Origin: Pseudobdellovibrionaceae bacterium
GTDB lineage: Bacteria; Bdellovibrionota; FAC87; UBA2466; JACKAF01
Length of the DNA: 64,000 nt
Reading direction: 5' to 3'
Assembly (NCBI GenBank): GCA_020635235.1
Contig: JACKAF010000003.1
Span: forward strand, 186,001 to 250,000
Made by a program: the position numbers and the translations under genes. The notes beneath the pieces were generated by a model, which did not search any database, was not told the DNA's origin, and saw nothing but the letters and a program-made list of their open reading frames with translations. Below, piece after piece: positions 57,331-64,000 of the stretch (its first letter is position 1; each line of letters begins with the position of its first letter).

Positions 57331-58302
57331 TTGCTGGAAAAAAACATATTTATCAAGGACTTAAAACCCCATGATACGGTTCACTCCACCTTCCTGGTGA
57401 AGGGCAAGGAGACACCCCTAGCCCGAAACGGGAAGCCCTACCTCGCGATTAGCCTGATGGATCGTTCGGGTGAGATTGATTCGCGCGTCTGGGAAAACGC
57501 GACGGATATCGCAGAGACCTTCGATGCGGGTGACGTAATAGCTGTTGGGGGCAAAGTGAATGCCTACCAGAATCGCCTGCAGCTCATTGTGGACCATTTG
57601 ATTCCCATATCCCCCGATGAAGTGGACTTGAGAGACTTTTTGCCAGAGGGGCCGGAGAACGTCGAAGCCTTGTATAAAGAGCTTCTTGCCATTTTCGAGG
57701 GGGTCTCCAATCCTTGGGTGAAAAAGCTTTCTCTGGCCTTATTGACGGATCCCGAGATCGCGGAGCGGTACAAGGTCTGCCCGGCCGCCAAGACGATTCA
57801 CCACGCTTTTTTGGGTGGCCTTCTGGTGCACTCGCTCCAGCTGATTCGTCTCGTGGACTCAGTATTAAAATTCTATGAAGGCATCGATAGGGACATTGCG
57901 ATTTTTGGCGCGGCCTTCCACGATTTCGGTAAGATTTTTGAATTGTCGTACAACAACGCGTTTAGTTACACCGACGAAGGCAAACTTGTGGGGCATATTA
58001 CGATCGGTGCGATTCTAATTGATCGCAAGATTCGTGAGATTCCGGGTTTTCCAAAAGACCTTGAATACCAACTCAAGCACATCGTGCTCGCACACCACGG
58101 CCACCTGGAATACGGATCGCCAAAGCGCCCGCACACGATTGAGGCACAACTGGTGCACCATCTCGACGACATGGACTCCAAGATCAATAGCATCCAGACT
58201 TTCATGCAGTCAGTTAAGACTAAGTCGCGATGGACGCCGGAGCACCGCGCCTATCACCAGTATTACTACCGTCCCGATCTCTACCTAAATGCTCCGAACT
58301 AA
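57331..58302 (+). CDS. YhaM-like 3'-5' exoribonuclease (OB fold plus HD domain)
   Basis: A TTG start with GAAGGGA six bases upstream. The N-terminal OB-fold-like domain (HDTVHSTFLVKGKETPLARNG, ISLMDRSGEIDSRVWENATD) precedes an HD phosphohydrolase domain: CPAAKTIHHAFLGGLLVHSL, GAAFHDFGKIFEL and LAHHGHLEYGSPKRP. This OB-HD architecture with the His/Asp metal set is YhaM, which degrades RNA in Mn2+-dependent fashion. It is followed 14 bases later by the phosphatase gene. Confidence 0.85.
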   Translation: MLEKNIFIKDLKPHDTVHSTFLVKGKETPLARNGKPYLAISLMDRSGEIDSRVWENATDIAETFDAGDVIAVGGKVNAYQNRLQLIVDHLIPISPDEVDLRDFLPEGPENVEALYKELLAIFEGVSNPWVKKLSLALLTDPEIAERYKVCPAAKTIHHAFLGGLLVHSLQLIRLVDSVLKFYEGIDRDIAIFGAAFHDFGKIFELSYNNAFSYTDEGKLVGHITIGAILIDRKIREIPGFPKDLEYQLKHIVLAHHGHLEYGSPKRPHTIEAQLVHHLDDMDSKINSIQTFMQSVKTKSRWTPEHRAYHQYYYRPDLYLNAPN

Positions 58303-58316
58303 GTTAGACTGTTCGC

Positions 58317-59078
58317 ATGTCAGACTACTCTGAATTTCTTCCCGAGGCCGTTCGCATTGCCGAAGAAGCGTCAGCTATTGCGGCGTCGTATTTTCGCCAG
58401 GCGATCTTAATTGAAACCAAAGCGGATCACTCACCTGTAACGATTGCCGATAAAAAGGGCGAGGAACACATCCGCAAAGAACTTGGCAAAAGTTTCAAAG
58501 GCCACGGAATTTTGGGAGAGGAGTTTGGAAACGAGGCCCTCGATGCGGAATTTGTTTGGACAATCGATCCCATCGACGGCACGCGCAGCTTTATCCGCGG
58601 TATCCCACTTTTTGGAACTCTGCTCGGCTTACTTCACCGGCGACGGGTCGTAATGGGCGTGATGGTGCTCCCCATCCTGCAGGAAACTTACACCGCGGTT
58701 TTGGGGAAGGGTACATTTTGCAACGATCAACGCTTGCACGTTTCGCAGACCCAGGCTTTGGAGAATGCTGTCGTCTCTATCGGAGATGTAAACTGCTTCG
58801 AAAAGGCGGGAAAGACCTCCTACATGCACCAGATAATGGAGCGCTCGGAACTGGTGCGCGGCTACACCGATTGTTTCGGACATTCCCTGCTCCTGCGGGG
58901 TGCGATAGACGCCATGATAGATCCCGTTGTGGCCCCTTGGGACGTGATTCCCATCGCGTGTCTAGTCCGGGAGGCGGGAGGCGAATTCTTCGATTTCGAT
59001 GGCGGTCAAACGTTGGAGACGAGCAGCTTTATCTCCTGTGCGCCAGGTCTAAAGAATTCTCTGTTGAATCTGAAGTAA
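58317..59078 (+). CDS. Inositol monophosphatase family enzyme (HisN/SuhB-like)
   Basis: Motifs of the Li-sensitive phosphatase family: ADHSPVTIADKKGEEHIR, ILGEEFG (metal ligand Glu-Glu), FVWTIDPIDGTRSFIRGIP (metal ligand Asp pair) and APWDVIPIACLVREAGG (PWD). Length of 253 residues matches histidinol-phosphatase HisN or inositol-1-phosphatase. The substrate cannot be told apart; no his genes are nearby. The 3' end overlaps the convergent M64 gene by 50 bases. Confidence 0.85.
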   Translation: MSDYSEFLPEAVRIAEEASAIAASYFRQAILIETKADHSPVTIADKKGEEHIRKELGKSFKGHGILGEEFGNEALDAEFVWTIDPIDGTRSFIRGIPLFGTLLGLLHRRRVVMGVMVLPILQETYTAVLGKGTFCNDQRLHVSQTQALENAVVSIGDVNCFEKAGKTSYMHQIMERSELVRGYTDCFGHSLLLRGAIDAMIDPVVAPWDVIPIACLVREAGGEFFDFDGGQTLETSSFISCAPGLKNSLLNLK

Positions 59079-60405
59079 TTTTCCCCGAGTCGAACCGTAC
59101 GCGCTCCTCAATGGCGTGGCGACAAATCGCGCAGAAATCCCCCTGACTTGCCATCACGCACCCAATACCGGGCTTGTGGCTCGTGTTTTTGGGAGCGCTT
59201 TGCGCGTACCCCCCTTTGTAGGCCCCGTATTTCCCGCTGCTCCATTGTGAAGTCGGGGTGGGAATGGGCGTTGTCGGCGCAACAAATTGTTTCCATTTCA
59301 ATTCATTGGGATCTCTTAAGAAAGTGATGTTCTGCGACCACGGCTCTTCAATCTCTGGAGCAAAGGAAAGCTCTGTGGCGCCACCGCTTTCGTATTCTTC
59401 ATTGAGGCCGAAGAAATGACCGATTTCATGCAGCAACAGGTAGGTAAAGGACCAGCTCCCTGTGGGTACTGCAGTAAGTTCTCTAAAATTTCCGACTCCC
59501 CAGTAGTTGCTGTCATCGACGAGAATAACTGGATAGTCATAAGGAGCCAAGCCAATGCCGTCTCGGTATTTGGAAAAACGGGTAGGGTAAATCACATGGT
59601 ACCAGCGGCCGAAGTTTTCCCAGTACGGAAAATATAATCCGAGAAAGGAGTCGCGCTCGGCGACGGGCAGGCCCAGATCTTTTGCGTTCCCCAAAGCGGT
59701 TTTTGAGGGGTAGAAGACAGCGTAAAAGCTCATTTGCGCAAAGCCCGGAAAATTATTTTCGCGAAGCGCGTTGACCGCTTTTTGCGCGTCCTGCCAAAAA
59801 CGCTCTTTGCGACTTGCCAGGTAGCCTTCAGCATAAAAGTTCACGCGGATTTCGGGCTGAGTGGTCGCGGCCTGCAGCGCGCGGACCTCTAGCCCTGTCG
59901 GAGCCGTTTGATCTGCGGGCGCGATAATTCCTGGATCGATCCTTTGGCTGAGAACTGTTTCCATTTCCCCCGAGCTCGGATTTTCCGCTATCAGCTGGAA
60001 CTCCACGGCTTCGCTGGGCAGTGGAAAACGGAAAGAAAAGCCGCGTGTCAGTTTGCGAAAAAGCATTCCTGTTCCTAGACTGTCCTGAGCGACGACACTT
60101 TGCGTGAAAGGCTCGATAAGCCGCCCTTGATAACTTCCATGAGGATCGTTTTGTTTAGAACGCGCCAACACGCCCGGCGTTCCTGACATCTCCCGGACGG
60201 TCTTGGTAACTTCGTAGTTTTCCCCCTCCGACCAGCTGACATCGACACGCAAAACTTCTATCCCTATGCGTGACTGAGCGGCCTTGGGTTCAGGGTATTG
60301 CCGGAAGTAGTCCAGCGCCGAGTCTTTAGGGACTGCAGACTCTTTGGGGTACGGGTTGGCGAGACAGAGTGCGCCAATAACTAAAGACAGAAGAAACCAT
60401 TTCAT
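59029..60405 (-). CDS. Exported M64-family metallopeptidase
   Basis: The start chosen is the ATG at 60405, opening a signal peptide (MKWFLLSLVIGALCLA). The N-terminal half is an accessory domain. The peptidase domain has LLHEIGHFFGLNEEYESGG, the HExxHxxxxxEY Zn site of M64 (IgA peptidase-type), and later GAYKGGYAQSAPKNTSHKPG, GCVMASQGDFCAICRHAIEE with the Cys cluster typical of M64 C-terminal ends. Likely secreted, degrades host or prey proteins or acts on cell-wall proteins; target unknown. The 3' end overlaps the phosphatase gene. Confidence 0.88.
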   Translation of the reverse strand: MKWFLLSLVIGALCLANPYPKESAVPKDSALDYFRQYPEPKAAQSRIGIEVLRVDVSWSEGENYEVTKTVREMSGTPGVLARSKQNDPHGSYQGRLIEPFTQSVVAQDSLGTGMLFRKLTRGFSFRFPLPSEAVEFQLIAENPSSGEMETVLSQRIDPGIIAPADQTAPTGLEVRALQAATTQPEIRVNFYAEGYLASRKERFWQDAQKAVNALRENNFPGFAQMSFYAVFYPSKTALGNAKDLGLPVAERDSFLGLYFPYWENFGRWYHVIYPTRFSKYRDGIGLAPYDYPVILVDDSNYWGVGNFRELTAVPTGSWSFTYLLLHEIGHFFGLNEEYESGGATELSFAPEIEEPWSQNITFLRDPNELKWKQFVAPTTPIPTPTSQWSSGKYGAYKGGYAQSAPKNTSHKPGIGCVMASQGDFCAICRHAIEERVRFDSGKITSDSTENSLDLAHRR

Positions 60406-60470
60406 GGAAAACCCCCAGGGCCACATTCTCTATCTGGCGGTAGGGATTTGGGTAGGGGGAGTGTGTCGGG

Positions 60471-60500
60471 AAAAAGGCGGTGGCCCAATGCCACCGCCTT
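60471..60500 (-). terminator. Terminator of the beta-helix gene
   Basis: An 11-bp stem AAGGCGGTGGC/GCCACCGCCTT (60474-60484 with 60490-60500) with a 5-base loop and a T tract (60471-60475, read on the minus strand) lies just after the beta-helix gene stop. Confidence 0.9.
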
Positions 60501-60508
60501 GTGATGGG

Positions 60509-61051
60509 CTACAGGTCGTTCAGATCCGATACGGTGACTTCCTGTGAGTTTTGTGTGAGTTGATCGACCCGGTTGTTTTGAAACCGCATGCGACGGACGG
60601 TTACGTCGCGGCTGTTTCTGATCTGGAGGCCGGAGGCGCTATCACGGACCAGAATTTTCCGGCCCTCGATCTCGACGTCGCGGTTTTGATCCCAGAGTTG
60701 GATGGCAGTTTGAAAGCCGCGGAGTTCGGCGCCATTGCGATCTGACTTGATCTCCACACGGCGCGCGTTGTGTAGGAAAAGCCCAATTGTGTATTGAAAC
60801 CCGTTGCTGCCTACAAATCCTCTCAGGCGGTGTCCGTTGAGATCCAGATCTACCTCGGAGTTTTGCGTGTTGCTGATCCGTATCGCGTACGGTTCGTTCT
60901 GGGCGCACTGCAGATCGGCGACGACCTTGTAGTGCCCGGGTTGAGAGATATTGAAATTGCAGTGATCAATCTCAACAGGGTTGGTGGCATTAGCGGCTCC
61001 AGCCGTTAGAATAACGCTTAGGGCCAAAAACTTCATTGCATTGCGAAACAT
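60509..61051 (-). CDS. Exported beta-helix repeat-like hypothetical protein
   Basis: GAGGAGGACACG precedes the ATG. Signal MFRNAMKFLALSVILTAGAANA. The mature 155 residues have the short repeats of a parallel beta-helix: EIDHCNFNISQPG, EVDLDLNGHRLRG, RVEIKSDRNG, VEIEGRKILVRDS, GLQIRNSRDVTVRRM. Such helices in bacteria are often polysaccharide lyases or surface adhesins, but no catalytic residues are visible and the protein is short. Probably secreted or surface-attached. Confidence 0.65.
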   Translation of the reverse strand: MFRNAMKFLALSVILTAGAANATNPVEIDHCNFNISQPGHYKVVADLQCAQNEPYAIRISNTQNSEVDLDLNGHRLRGFVGSNGFQYTIGLFLHNARRVEIKSDRNGAELRGFQTAIQLWDQNRDVEIEGRKILVRDSASGLQIRNSRDVTVRRMRFQNNRVDQLTQNSQEVTVSDLNDL

Positions 61052-61128
61052 CGTGTCCTCCTCGTGAACATTTGCTTGTCACTGGAGAACGCGCAGGCCC
61101 TAGGGGAAACGGCTCATCGCCGGGGAAA

Positions 61129-62502
61129 TTATTCGATGATCTGCTCGGGCTTTAGGATCTTAGCGATCTTGAAGCGCTTATCCGCGGGAATATTCTTCTG
61201 TTCCTCGTCCAATTGCTTCTGGATTACTTTGGCATCGGCTACCACTGAGATGATCCAGCCTCTTGCCGTGTGGTGTTTCTTAAGCCGCTTTACCAGCTCT
61301 CCGTTCCCGATGGCGCGGATCTTGCTCTCGTATTCGGAAGGAGATAGCACCGGCACATCATAGAGCTCGCTCATCACTTTCCAACCCAGTCGCTTATTTG
61401 CAGAGTCGAAGCCGAACGGGTACGAGTTTACAAGACTGTCTTGGGCCAGATCGATCTCGTCCTTCTTGAGCCCCCCTTGCAGATAGCTGTCCCACATGTT
61501 GAGAATCTTAAAGAGCGACTTGGTGGTGAACTCGATCGAGGGCGTTGTGTAGACCATAAAGAGACCCTTTTGCTTGGAAAGGGACCCCATCGCTTGGTAG
61601 GTGGAACCGATGGCATAGGTCCAACCCAGCGCCCCACGCACTACGTTGAAGAGACGCGAAACTAGCGGCTCTCCGCCAAAGGAAAAGTTACCGAGGTAGA
61701 GGTCGTAGCGGTCTGGCTCCTTGGCAACGATCCCGGCCTGTCCCATGAGTACGGACCCAGAGGATGTGTGCGGCTTGTTGACGACGATAAGTGTGGGCTC
61801 GCTCGGTATCTTCAAGGCGATTTCCGGCGAGACTGAGGCCTTTCCGTCTGGTAGTACGTTCCAAATGGCTTCGAGTTTCTTTTCAATCTGGCTCTTCTTC
61901 AGCGGCGACGCGACCGCAAAAAGGAAATTGCCCTTGTGAAAGCTGTTTTTGTAACGATCCTTGAGATCTTTTAACTGGATGGCTTTCAGAGTTTTCAGCG
62001 TTCCTTGTGTGGGGCGTTCCAACGGCGTGCCAGCGAACACCTCACGGCGGAGTGCGAGGCCGCCCAAGCGTGTATTTACGTTCTTAATGTGTTGAATAGC
62101 CGCCAGATTTTCTTGCATCAGTGACTTGAATTCTTTTTCGCTAAAAGAAGGCTTTGTCAGAAACTCCGTGATCAAATCCAGGAAAGCATCGGTATTCTCT
62201 TTTATAACTTCGCCGCTGAATTCTATCGTGTCGTGGCTGGCGGATCCGGAAATCGCGCCTCCCATGCGTTCCAAGGTACTTTGGAAAGTTGCCCGATCTT
62301 TGGTTTGAGTGCCGCGTAGCAGAAGTTCCGCAATTGTGGTGGCGATTCCCGTCTTGTCCATTGGATCTTCGGAGGAGCCTGACTGAACGACGATTTCAAT
62401 GGTGGTCGTTAGCAGCGTTGGGTCCTCTTCGTAAAGCAGCTTCGGCCCCGCCCAGACAACTTCCGCGCTAATCAGACACAAAATGAGTAGAAAACGCTTC
62501 AT
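61129..62502 (-). CDS. M16-family peptidase-like protein, inactive partner
   Basis: Signal peptide MKRFLLILCLISAEVVWA, then the M16 fold (GIATTIAELLLRGTQ, GALGWTYAIGSTYQAMG). The Zn site HxxEH is missing (GIATTIAEL replaces the AHLLEH segment), so it probably cannot bind zinc and serves as a regulatory subunit, as in the alpha subunit of mitochondrial processing peptidase or bacterial pairs. Its start overlaps the upstream gene's stop by four bases (ATGA). Confidence 0.88.
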   Translation of the reverse strand: MKRFLLILCLISAEVVWAGPKLLYEEDPTLLTTTIEIVVQSGSSEDPMDKTGIATTIAELLLRGTQTKDRATFQSTLERMGGAISGSASHDTIEFSGEVIKENTDAFLDLITEFLTKPSFSEKEFKSLMQENLAAIQHIKNVNTRLGGLALRREVFAGTPLERPTQGTLKTLKAIQLKDLKDRYKNSFHKGNFLFAVASPLKKSQIEKKLEAIWNVLPDGKASVSPEIALKIPSEPTLIVVNKPHTSSGSVLMGQAGIVAKEPDRYDLYLGNFSFGGEPLVSRLFNVVRGALGWTYAIGSTYQAMGSLSKQKGLFMVYTTPSIEFTTKSLFKILNMWDSYLQGGLKKDEIDLAQDSLVNSYPFGFDSANKRLGWKVMSELYDVPVLSPSEYESKIRAIGNGELVKRLKKHHTARGWIISVVADAKVIQKQLDEEQKNIPADKRFKIAKILKPEQIIE

Positions 62503-63869
62503 GACTTCTTTCCTCCGCGTTTGGCGGGTCTAATAACGACGATAGTACGTTGTTTTTTGTTCAGGTGCTGTTTCGCCGCCTTCTGTAGATCTACTGGGGT
62601 CAGTTTTTCAAAAGCTGAGAGCATTTTGAATCCCAACAGGTAATCTCCGCTTAGAACAAGGTATTCCCCGAGCATGTTGGCCAGGCTTGAGTTGCTGCCT
62701 ATGTTGCCATACATATCGAGCTTTTCCTGATTCAGCGCACGCTGAAAGTCTTTTTCGGAAATCTGCTTTTTCTGAAGCCGTGCCACTTCTTGATCAATAA
62801 TGGCAAGGGCTTGTTCTGCTCGGTGCTTCTCCGAAAGACTGACTACAAATTCGAAAAGGTCCGGCCGGCTACTCGGGGCACCGTTGGCGCTGACAGCGAT
62901 ACCTGGATCCACCAAGAGCTTGCGCAATCGCCCCTCCATGCCTGTAGAGAGGTGAGTGGCCAGTAGGGCAAGCGAGGTGAAGTCCGGAGAGGAAACGGTG
63001 GGGATTCGGTACCCCACTAAAAGGGAATCGGAGGTTGCCTGTTTGTGGCGTGTATATATCTTGCGTTCTTTCGTTTGCGGAGGTTCTTCGGGAACTTTGT
63101 GCCGTGGGACCTCCTGCGACTTCATCTCGCCGTAGTATTTGGTGACCAAGGACATCAGTTTTCCCGCATCGACATCCCCAATCACGATGAGAGTGGCGTT
63201 GTTGGGTGCGTAATAAGTTTTGTAAAAATAGTTGGCCTCTTCGAGTGTAAAGCCTTTGATCTCCTTCTCACTTCCTAGGACCGTAAAACGGAACGGAGCG
63301 ACCTTAAAAACACCGTCCAGAAGCTGATCAAAACCGACACTGACCGGCGAATCCAGGTGGCGTCGCAACTCCCCGACTACTGCCCCCTTTTCGCGTTCAA
63401 AAAGGGCCGGGGTAATCTGCAGGTTTTGCATCCGATCCGACTCAAGCGTCATGAGGGCCTCGAGCTGATCCGAAGGCACACTCTCGTAATAGTTCGTGCG
63501 GTAAAAATAGGTCGACGCGTTTTGCCCGGTGCCTCCCATCCTCGAGATAAGCTTGTCGAAAACGCCATCTGGGTATTTCGCTGTACCGCGGAACATCATG
63601 TGCTCAAAAAGATGGGCGAGTCCGGTCTTCTTTAGTTTGGCATCAAGTTTTTCATCCAGAGAACCCACTCGAAACCAGACCTGGTAAGTTAAAACCTTGG
63701 CCTGATGCCGAGGTACATGAAGTACCTGCAGCCCATTCTCCAAACGAAATTCTGTTAGCTTGTCTCCGTTGAATAGGGTGTGCTCAGCAACTTTTTGATA
63801 GCTTGCCGATTGGCAATTGAGTGAAAATAGGCAAATAAGCAGTGAAAGCAAAGAGCCAAACAATTTCAT
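62499..63869 (-). CDS. M16-family zinc peptidase, active partner
   Basis: Signal peptide MKLFGSLLSLLICLFSLNCQS ends near a lipobox-like LNCQ. The protein has the active HxxEH motif in TGLAHLFEHMMFRGT, the distal Glu in EREKGAVVGELRRHLDSP, and the domain 2 GYRIPTV and LLATHLSTGMEGRL blocks. It is predicted periplasmic and forms a complex with the downstream inactive subunit. AGAGGACACC precedes the ATG. Confidence 0.92.
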   Translation of the reverse strand: MKLFGSLLSLLICLFSLNCQSASYQKVAEHTLFNGDKLTEFRLENGLQVLHVPRHQAKVLTYQVWFRVGSLDEKLDAKLKKTGLAHLFEHMMFRGTAKYPDGVFDKLISRMGGTGQNASTYFYRTNYYESVPSDQLEALMTLESDRMQNLQITPALFEREKGAVVGELRRHLDSPVSVGFDQLLDGVFKVAPFRFTVLGSEKEIKGFTLEEANYFYKTYYAPNNATLIVIGDVDAGKLMSLVTKYYGEMKSQEVPRHKVPEEPPQTKERKIYTRHKQATSDSLLVGYRIPTVSSPDFTSLALLATHLSTGMEGRLRKLLVDPGIAVSANGAPSSRPDLFEFVVSLSEKHRAEQALAIIDQEVARLQKKQISEKDFQRALNQEKLDMYGNIGSNSSLANMLGEYLVLSGDYLLGFKMLSAFEKLTPVDLQKAAKQHLNKKQRTIVVIRPAKRGGKKS

Positions 63870-63952
63870 AGGGTGTCCTCTTTCGGTCTCCCATTGTACT
63901 ACAGACCCCTCCAGTTTTCCGGTGGAGGTTTTAGAAAGAAAACAAGTGCGTG

Positions 63953-64000
63953 TTAGGGTGTGCTTCCGGTGCTGTTTTCGGCTGGGGTGGTGTTTCCGGC
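63953..64000 (-). CDS. C-terminal end of a gene running past the window edge
   Basis: The last 48 bases read on the minus strand as AGNTTPAENSTGSTP and a TAA stop, in one open frame. Pro/Thr/Ser/Gly-rich composition resembles the linkers and tails seen elsewhere in the window. A weak CCTCCA/TGGAGG hairpin (63908-63928) lies after it. Too short to be sure. Confidence 0.35.
   Translation of the reverse strand, partial: AGNTTPAENSTGSTP

Noticed and set aside
63908..63928. Terminator at the window's right end
   Set aside because: Stem is short and no T tract lies on the minus strand.

Overview
The window reads as ordinary chromosome of a Gram-negative, free-living bacterium. Evidence for an outer membrane: a lipoprotein lytic transglycosylase (MltA), an AmpG-type muropeptide permease, an MMPL/RND exporter, several lipobox signal peptides and a pair of M16 peptidases. 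Many genes encode signal-peptide proteins of no recognised family, and TTG/GTG starts backed by Shine-Dalgarno sequences are common. The IleRS is of the KMSKR (type 2-like) kind. I infer a member of the Bdellovibrionota/Oligoflexia or a related deltaproteobacterial lineage; that assignment is inference, not a database result. I see no phage, insertion sequence, integrase or CRISPR array.

Layout. 1-6.7 kb: exported proteins (choice-of-anchor A protein, a Pro/Thr minisatellite protein, an unknown periplasmic protein), a DUF554 membrane protein, tRNA-Arg(UCU), a small CVAAGNPV-motif protein and an exported YopT-like cysteine-protease candidate. 7-13 kb: ileS, a secreted unknown, ampG. 13-18.8 kb: an MMPL exporter, mltA and uvrD form one minus-strand unit. 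18.9-21.3 kb: a homogentisate-dioxygenase family protein translationally coupled to a cysteine-less IscU-like protein. 21.5-23.6 kb: a radical SAM/SPASM enzyme paired with an SDR epimerase. 23.8-26.6 kb: two lipoproteins, a small Arg-rich exported protein, a GNAT acetyltransferase and a hotdog thioesterase. 26.6-32.1 kb: asparagine synthase, tRNA-Leu(UAA) with tandem 3'-half repeats, an MFS permease, a VanX-type dipeptidase and a secreted ComEC-like metallo-beta-lactamase-fold protein. 32.1-38.5 kb: a MASE1 hybrid kinase, three exported unknowns and two methyltransferases. 38.6-42.2 kb: an ECF sigma factor with a membrane partner, divergent from a Tat-exported copper-storage (Csp1-like) protein, then small exported and coiled-coil proteins. 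42.2-51.7 kb: a large exported DHH-like protein, NTF2-fold and DTW proteins, an SDR, a DASS transporter, and a four-gene exported cluster with a divergent trypsin-fold member. 51.7-57.3 kb: tRNA-Val(CAC) with broken tRNA-Val pieces on both sides, a DUF374 acyltransferase, tRNA-Leu(AAG), secG-tpiA-pgk-gap. 57.3-64 kb: a YhaM-like nuclease, an inositol-phosphatase family enzyme, an M64 peptidase, a beta-helix protein, and an active plus inactive M16 pair.

How genes work together: gap-pgk-tpiA form a lower-glycolysis operon with secG and tRNA-Leu. AmpG, MltA and the VanX-like peptidase bear on peptidoglycan turnover. The ECF factor and Csp1-like gene share a 104-bp divergent region in which the same bipartite motif points outward in both directions, suggesting one copper- or envelope-responsive regulon.

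The most unusual structure is at the tRNA genes. tRNA-Leu(UAA) is followed by two identical 97-bp units, each with the 3' half of the tRNA plus a 12-nt complement of its anticodon arm. tRNA-Val(CAC) is flanked upstream by a 5'-half fragment and downstream by a 3'-half fragment. These are the best candidates for something undescribed.
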